Source of the DNA: Prorocentrum cordatum
Taxonomy: Eukaryota > Sar > Dinophyceae > Prorocentrales > Prorocentraceae
Direction of reading: 5' to 3'
Assembly (NCBI GenBank): GCA_963575745.1
Contig: CAUYUJ010015296.1
Location: 118,259-182,258, forward strand
DNA: 64,000 nucleotides
Shown: one piece after another, positions 59,318 to 64,000 of the stretch
How the letters are laid out: every line of letters starts with the position of its first letter
Position numbering within the stretch: the first letter of the stretch is position 1
Notes under the pieces: model-generated
The model's input: the letters and a program-made list of their open reading frames with translations, nothing else
Told to the model about the DNA's origin: nothing
Database searches by the model: none
Translations under genes and position numbers: made by a program

Positions 59318-59600
59318 AGGAGGAGAAGGCGGGGGAGGAGGGAAATAGGGAGTGAGGGGGCTGAGGGAGAAGGGGAGGGGGGCGGGCGGGAATGGAAGGA
59401 GTGAGTGTTGAGAGGGGAGATTCAGCCCCTCCATTATCCCACCGCTTCCCCCAACCCCTGACCCCCTCATCCCCCAATCCAACCTCCTCCTCCTCCTCCT
59501 CCTCCTCCTCTCGCTTTGATCCTTTCCTCCCTTTGATTGGAAGAGGGAGGGTAGAGAGAAGGACGAGGAGTAGAAGGAGGAGCGAACGCGGGAGCGGGAG
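59318..59600. repeat. Purine-rich patch, then short TCC tract at 59482-59512
   Basis: GGAGGAGGAGAAGGCGGGGG and GGGGAGGGGGGCGGGCGGG text, then CCTCCTCCTCC. Low complexity. Confidence 0.8.
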
Positions 59601-59604
59601 GAGG

Positions 59605-59930
59605 AGGAGAGGATAAACATGATGATAATGGTGATGATGATGTTGCCGATGATGATTATGATAATTATGATGAGTATGATGATTATGATGATTATGCTGC
59701 TGCTGATGATGATGATGATGATACTGATTCTGATGATGATGATGGTGATGGTGATAGTGATGGTGATGTTGATGGTGACGAAGAAGTGAAGTAATATGAT
59801 GGTGATGGTGATGATGATATGGATGCTGATGAGGATGAGGATGAGGATGAGGATGATGATGCTGATGCTGGTACTGATGATGTTGATGATGATGATAAAG
59901 ATGAGGAGGAGGAGCAGGAGGAGGAGGAGG
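59605..59930 (+). repeat. (GATGAT)n-type degenerate satellite
   Basis: GATGATGAT, GATTATGATAATTATGAT and GATGGTGATGGTGATAG runs, joined at about 59905 to GGA repeats. Ile/Ser/Met/Asp-rich frames on both strands are artefacts. Confidence 0.93.
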
Positions 59931-59934
59931 AGCG

Positions 59935-60222
59935 GGGGAAGAGGAAGAGGACTGACCGAACGGGTCTTGACCTTAAGACCGCGCAGATCCTGCATGACCA
60001 TCGGGGAGGAGGTCCCTGGCGATTCCTCCGCTGGTTCCCCCAGCGATCGTTGGAGGAGGATGAGGACTGGAGGAAGCGAAGGAGGAGGAGGAAGACGAGG
60101 AGGAGGCAGGAGGAAGGGGAAGGAAGCACGGAAGGCAAGCCTTGCGTTTTCAGTTGGCCAGTTTGGCGGGCCGCAGCATGCGGTCCCCTCCTCCCACGGG
60201 GGCACTCGCCCTCCCCTCCCCT

Positions 60223-60225
<3 letters not shown>
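59935..60225. other. Mixed sequence between satellites
   Basis: ACTGACCGAACGGGTCTTGACCTTAAGACC lies at about 59952; then purine-rich to 60120. No gene supported. Confidence 0.4.
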
Positions 60226-60303
<78 letters not shown>

Positions 60304-60430
60304 ACACACGCACACACTCACACACGCACACACACACACACACACATAGACACAGAGAGAGAGAGACACACACACACACAGACACACACACACACACGTA
60401 CACACAGACGCATACATACACACTCACAGT
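60226..60430 (+). repeat. (CA)n microsatellite
   Basis: CA to about 60300, continuing with CACACG, CACACT and AGAGAGAGAGAC interruptions to 60430. The 410-codon minus frame crossing it is an artefact. Confidence 0.97.
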
Positions 60431-60554
60431 CCAACTCTCTCCACTATCAACATCCCCCTCGTTCCCGCCTCCTTGCCCTATTTCTCCTCCGCCAGGGAGG
60501 TACACCTCGTAGAGTGTTGTTGCGGGGCTCGCGCGCATCGTCTAATGTTGTATC

Positions 60555-60727
60555 ATATCCTCCTCCTCCTCCTCCTCCTCTTCCTCCTCCTCCTCCTTCT
60601 CCCTCTCCCTTCTCCCACCTCACTACGTGAGGAGATGCTGGGACAAAAACTACTCTTCCTCCTTCTCTCCCCCTCCTCCTCCTTCTCTCCCCCTCCTCCT
60701 CCTCCTCCCCCTCCTCCTCCTCCTCGT
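60555..60727 (+). repeat. (TCC)n tract
   Basis: CCTCCTCCTCCTCCTCC with TTC and CCC interruptions, split by about 40 bp of other sequence at 60615-60655. Confidence 0.93.
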
Positions 60728-60789
60728 CGGAGAACTTATGATGCATTCGATGATGTATAGGGGGGGGGGGCGGGCTCAGAAAGCTTCGG

Positions 60790-61160
60790 GGGACCTCCAG
60801 AGGTCTCCTCCCTAACCTCCCTCCCCCTCCCCGCCCCCCTCCCCTCCATATCTTGCCCTCCTCGCCCTCCCCCCCCTCCCCCTGGCAGTCCTCGCCCTCC
60901 CCCTTCGCTGCCCTCCTCCCGTCCTCGACCCCGTTCCCATCCGCATCCCATCCCCTCCTCCCTCCCCACCCCTCTTCCCCCCAGCTCTCAGTCAGTCCCT
61001 ACCTCTCCCTTCCCAGCCTCCCCCCTCCCTCCACATCTCATCCTCCCCCTTCCTGCCCCTTCCCACCCTCCCTTCCCTCCTCCATTTCTTCCCCTTCCTC
61101 CTCCTTCCCCCTTCCGATCCTCCCCCCTTCCCATTCTCCCACTTCCCATCCTCCCCCCAC
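60790..61160 (+). repeat. C/T-rich low-complexity tract
   Basis: CCTCCCTCCCC-type text throughout. No feature beyond composition. Confidence 0.85.
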
Positions 61161-61224
61161 CCTCGCCGGCGAGGCTGATCGTAATCTTGAGAGACGGAGG
61201 CTAGGAACAAGTACCCGGTGACGT

Positions 61225-62370
61225 ACCCACAAGCATGTTGAAGGACCCACAACCATGTTGAAGGCCCAATTGGCGCCATGATCGTGGACCTCCCAGGAGC
61301 CCACGATCATGGCGCCAGTTGGGCGGGTCGCAGCCGAATGGGCCCGCGAGTTCTCGGCAGATCCGCGTGGACCTCCTCTCCGCTGGCACTCCCAGGAGCC
61401 CACGAAAGTGGCGTCAGTCGCACGGTTCGCAGCCCCGCAGGAAGCCGCGAGGTCTCGGCAGATCCGCGTGGAACTCTATTCCGCAAGACCTCCCAGGAGC
61501 CCATGAAAACGTCGCCAGTTGAGCGGTTCGCAGCCCCGCAGGAAAGTGGCAACAGTTGCGCGGTTCGCAGCCCCGCAGGGAGCCGCGAGGTCTCGGAAGA
61601 TCCGCGTGGACTTCCATCCCGCTGGACCTCCCAGGAGCCCACGAAAACGGCGCCAGTTGCGCGGCTCGCAGCCGAAAGGGCCCGCGTGGTCTCGGTAGAT
61701 CCGCATGGACCTCCACTCCGCTGGACCTCCCAGGAGCCGATGGCGATAGTTGCGCGGTTCGCAGCCCCGCAGGGAGACGCGAGGTCTCGGCAGATCCGCG
61801 TGGACCTACACCCCGCTGGACCTCCCAGGAACCCACGAAAGTGGCGTCAGTTGTGCAGCTCGCAGCCCCGCAGGGCCCGCGAGGTCTCGGCAGATCCGCG
61901 TGGAACTCCATTCCGCTGGACCTCCCAGGAGCCCACAACAATGGCGACATTTGCGCGGTAGAGCCGCGCAAACCTCCACTCCGCTGGACCTCCCAGGAGC
62001 CCACGGAAATGGCAATAGTTGCCATTTCGCAGTTCGCAGCCCCGCAGGGAGACGCGAGGTCTCGGAAGATCCGCGTGGACCTCCATTCCGCTGAGCTTCC
62101 CAGGGGCCAACGAACATGGCGATAGTTGCGCGGTTGGCAACCCCGCAGGGAGCCGCGAGGTTTCGATAGATCTGCGTGGACCTCCACCCCGCTGGACCTC
62201 CACGGAGCCCACCTTCATGGCGCCAGCTGCACGGTTCGCAGAGGCGCAGGAAGCCACGAGGTCGCGACAGATCCGCGTGGACCTCCACTCCGCTGGACCT
62301 CCCAGGAGCCCACGACAATGGCGATGGTTGCGCGGTTCGCAGCCCCGCAGGGCCCGCGAGGTCTTAACGG
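61225..62370 (+). repeat. 100-bp tandem repeat, about ten units
   Basis: GCAGATCCGCGTGGACCTCC with variants falls at 61358, 61459, 61597, 61696, 61791, 61891, about 61966, 62066, 62167 and 62268. The unit also has CGCGGTTCGCAGCCCCGCAG, GCCGCGAGGTCTCGG and GCTGGACCTCCCAGGAGCCC. It opens with a 22-bp inverted repeat at 61266-61287 and 61301-61322 (CCAATTGGCGCCATGATCG / CGATCATGGCGCCAGTTGG). Frames rotate between units, so the 170-250-codon frames are not genes. Confidence 0.92.
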
Positions 62371-62419
62371 GGGACGACTTAACAGGAAAGTGAGGGGGGC
62401 GGAGAGTGGACGAAGGGGA

Positions 62420-62510
62420 GGCAGGGAGGAGGGAGGAGGAAGGAGGAGGAGGTGGGGCAGACGGTGTTCTAGTCAAAACGAGAACCCAACCAGGGGAGGG
62501 CTGGGACCAA
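62420..62510 (+). repeat. GGA tract with the AACGAGAACCCAACC flank
   Basis: GGAGGAGGAAGGAGGAGG, then GGTGTTCTAGTCAAAACGAG and AACCCAACCAGGGG, as at 57945-57990. Confidence 0.75.
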
Positions 62511-62629
62511 AGCCTCCCTTCCCGCCTCCCCGGCCTCCCCTCGCATCCCTCCCCCTCCCCGCCCACCCCCCGACCCCCAAGCTCCACTCCATCTCATGCT
62601 CGTGGGGGCCTTGGAAGCTGTGAAACTGG

Positions 62630-62830
62630 AGCCGTGGGGGCTGGGCGCCATGCGGCCCGTCGCCTGTTGGCTCGAGCGGCCGGGCCGGAAGCCTGTTAGC
62701 TCAGACCGCTGGGCCTGTCGCCTGTCGGCTTCGACGGCCGGGCCTGTCACCTCTCAGCTCGTGCGGTCGTGCCTGCCACCCGTTGCCTCGAACGGCCGTG
62801 CGCGCCACCCGTTAGCCCGCACTGCTCAGA
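62630..62830 (+). repeat. Degenerate 33-37-bp tandem repeat
   Basis: GGCCCGTCGCCTGTTGGCTC, GGAAGCCTGTTAGCTCAGAC, GGCCTGTCGCCTGTCGGCTT, GGCCTGTCACCTCTCAGCTC, GTGCCTGCCACCCGTTGCC and GTGCGCGCCACCCGTTAGCC follow one another, each preceded by a CGGCCG-like word. Confidence 0.8.
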
Positions 62831-62834
62831 GGCA

Positions 62835-63015
62835 CTTTCGCCACAGCTCCTCTCTCTTTCTCTCCTCCTGCTCGTCTTGTCTTGTCCTCGCGCGTACGCA
62901 TGGCGATTCGCTACGACCCTCCTCTTTCTCCTTGAGCAATGAGGCATGTGAGAAGGACGACAGGTAAGGGCAAAACACCTTAACCTTCTCTGGCTCAAGC
63001 ACCCGATCGCCATTG
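62835..63015. other. Unassigned
   Basis: CTCTCTCTTTCTCTCC pyrimidine run at 62849-62870; otherwise nothing. Confidence 0.35.
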
Positions 63016-63017
63016 CA

Positions 63018-63290
63018 ATGATGGAACAACCTGCGATCACAATCCCTCAGACCAGTAAGCGACATACCCGATCTGGCAGTTGGGTCGAGCACGATCGTTA
63101 CCTGACACGCGTCCGCGTGAGCGTGGACTCGCACCTCCAGGTGCACATCGGTCTGTCATTGGCCCCAGATGTCGGAAATATGGTCGACTTCGATCAGGCG
63201 TGGGACTGCCTAAGGAAAACCGCAGACCAGGACGACTTGACATCAGAGCTAGGCGAGGATGGACTAAACATATCAAGCTTTGACACGTGA
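63018..63290 (+). CDS. Hypothetical ORF, 90 codons
   Basis: ATG 63018 to TGA 63288-63290 in non-repetitive sequence: RTRSGSWVEHDRYLTRVRV-type basic start (KRHTRSGSWVEHDRYLTRV), then MVDFDQAWDCLRKTADQDDL and TSELGEDGLNISSFD. It is followed directly by the next ORF. No family recognised. Other frames are open over the same bases. Confidence 0.3.
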   Translation: MMEQPAITIPQTSKRHTRSGSWVEHDRYLTRVRVSVDSHLQVHIGLSLAPDVGNMVDFDQAWDCLRKTADQDDLTSELGEDGLNISSFDT

Positions 63291-63310
63291 ATATCCTTGG
63301 CGTCTACATA

Positions 63311-63826
63311 ATGGCGTACAGACCGACATTCTTGCGGCGGGTGCCGATTGCTGATGCGCCGCGCCATGCCGCCGCAGCCGTGGCCGTTGCCTCAGAGGCG
63401 GCGGTCCCGGCAGACCCAGCTGGGGACCACGATGGCAGCAGGTCGTCGATGTGCCCAGCTCGGCAGGACCAGCCGTTTCCTGACATCGACACCGGCCTTT
63501 TGGCGGAGCTGAGCCGTATCATGGAAACTCACGCTGTGATTGCAGAGCGGACGGCCGAGCTGGACTGCTAACTGCAGGCGCAGTTCCGGGACGAGCTGTC
63601 CAAGGCCGAGGCCGTGCACGTGCAGCTGAACAACGGCAGGCGCACCAACGGCAGGCTGAACAGCAGGCTGCGAGGACCATCGGCGATAACCCTGGCTTGC
63701 GCTGAGAATGCGAACGCGCGCCTTCGAGACGAACTTCGCGGCCACGAATCGGCAACACCCCAACATACTTATACTATATGTGCGTCGCCCCCCCAGGGGC
63801 GACGCGCGCACCGAGAAATCTTATAG
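63311..63826 (+). pseudogene. Coiled-coil-like ORF interrupted by one stop
   Basis: From ATG 63311 the frame runs to a TAA at 63569-63571 and, in the same frame, on to a TAG at 63824. Around the TAA the peptide is LAELSRIMETHAVIAERTAE before and LQAQFRDELSKAEAVHVQLN after, both heptad-like and acidic/basic mixed, so the stop seems to split one protein. The last third reads through the inverted repeats at 63770-63800 and is probably not native. No family recognised. Confidence 0.35.
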
Positions 63827-63945
63827 TATATGCGTCGTGGCGGGCGCTTTCTGGCCACACCGCTCGGGAAACGATATACTACAAGATGGGTATACTATAT
63901 GTTCGGGTCGGACGCCCGCCTCTAAGGAGGACATATAGTATTAGT
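63768..63945. repeat. Inverted repeats of TATACTATATG
   Basis: TATACTATATG at 63770 and again at 63891, CATATAGTAT at 63932-63941, and TATAGTATATG at 63822. The pair 63891/63932 bounds a 51-bp hairpin-capable unit, and GTGCGTCGCCCC faces GGGGCGACGCGCGCAC at 63780-63810. Small AT-tipped, GC-cored palindromes, possibly MITE ends. Confidence 0.6.
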
Positions 63946-64000
63946 ATGTCCATGTGCGTCCCAACGAATTCTCGTTCGAGGAGGCTTCATCCGCCGATGC

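Noticed and set aside
59306-60538. 410-codon minus ORF
   Set aside because: Made of CA, GAT and GGA microsatellites.
61278-62587. ORFs of 170-257 codons resembling a repeat protein
   Set aside because: They track the 100-bp DNA repeat and drift between frames.

Overview
This looks like a piece of a large, GC-rich, repeat-dominated eukaryotic (protist) nuclear genome. A dinoflagellate is my best guess; Prorocentrum- or Symbiodinium-like genomes have this texture. The reasons are: almost no continuous genes in 64 kb; more than twenty tracts of one trinucleotide (GGA/TCC); many dispersed short inverted-repeat elements; minisatellite arrays; one long APE-type LINE; and a few short, isolated, C/G-ending coding-like stretches that look like single exons. 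There are no bacterial operons, no ribosome-binding-site logic, and I saw no convincing tRNA, rRNA or CRISPR. The taxon is inference; no diagnostic marker such as an intact dinoflagellate spliced leader was found.

Layout. 0-6 kb: minisatellites (83-bp, 77-bp, 14-bp and 12-bp periods), TCC tracts and a foldback. 6-11.3 kb: a candidate exon (6.0 kb), a degenerate repeat of about 0.6-1.07 kb spacing (6.7-8.8 kb), ATGT/TG microsatellite, GC-rich sequence and a second candidate exon (11.03 kb). 11.5-15 kb: GGA and TGATGA tracts and foldbacks. 15-20.7 kb: a candidate minus-strand ORF, a 395-bp tandem array of a CTTGGGCC-type repeat, a long GGA tract and a third candidate exon. 21-27 kb: a CG-alternating satellite, more CTTGGGCC repeat, and a 90-bp minisatellite homologous to the 77-bp array at 3 kb. 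27-36 kb: the densest cluster of short TIR elements and hairpins. 36-46 kb: mostly unassigned sequence, a broken Gag-like zinc-knuckle gene (40.1-41.0 kb) and degenerate repeats. 47.4-52.3 kb: one nearly complete but dead non-LTR retrotransposon. 52.8-64 kb: more foldbacks, microsatellites, two more candidate exons (55.0 and 59.1 kb), small minus-strand ORFs (56-57 kb), a 100-bp tandem array (61.3-62.4 kb) and a weak coiled-coil-like ORF pair at the right edge.

How it fits together. The only recognisable protein machinery is retroelement-derived: the LINE with endonuclease and reverse transcriptase, and the Gag-like relic. Both are inactivated. Most of the rest is non-autonomous: at least thirteen inverted-repeat families, several with multiple copies inside this window. 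One 173-bp family has identical length in two copies and perfect 5-bp target-site duplications at both, which is direct evidence of transposition. No transposase for these was seen, so they must be mobilised from elsewhere or be extinct. Host gene content is limited to low-confidence candidate exons.
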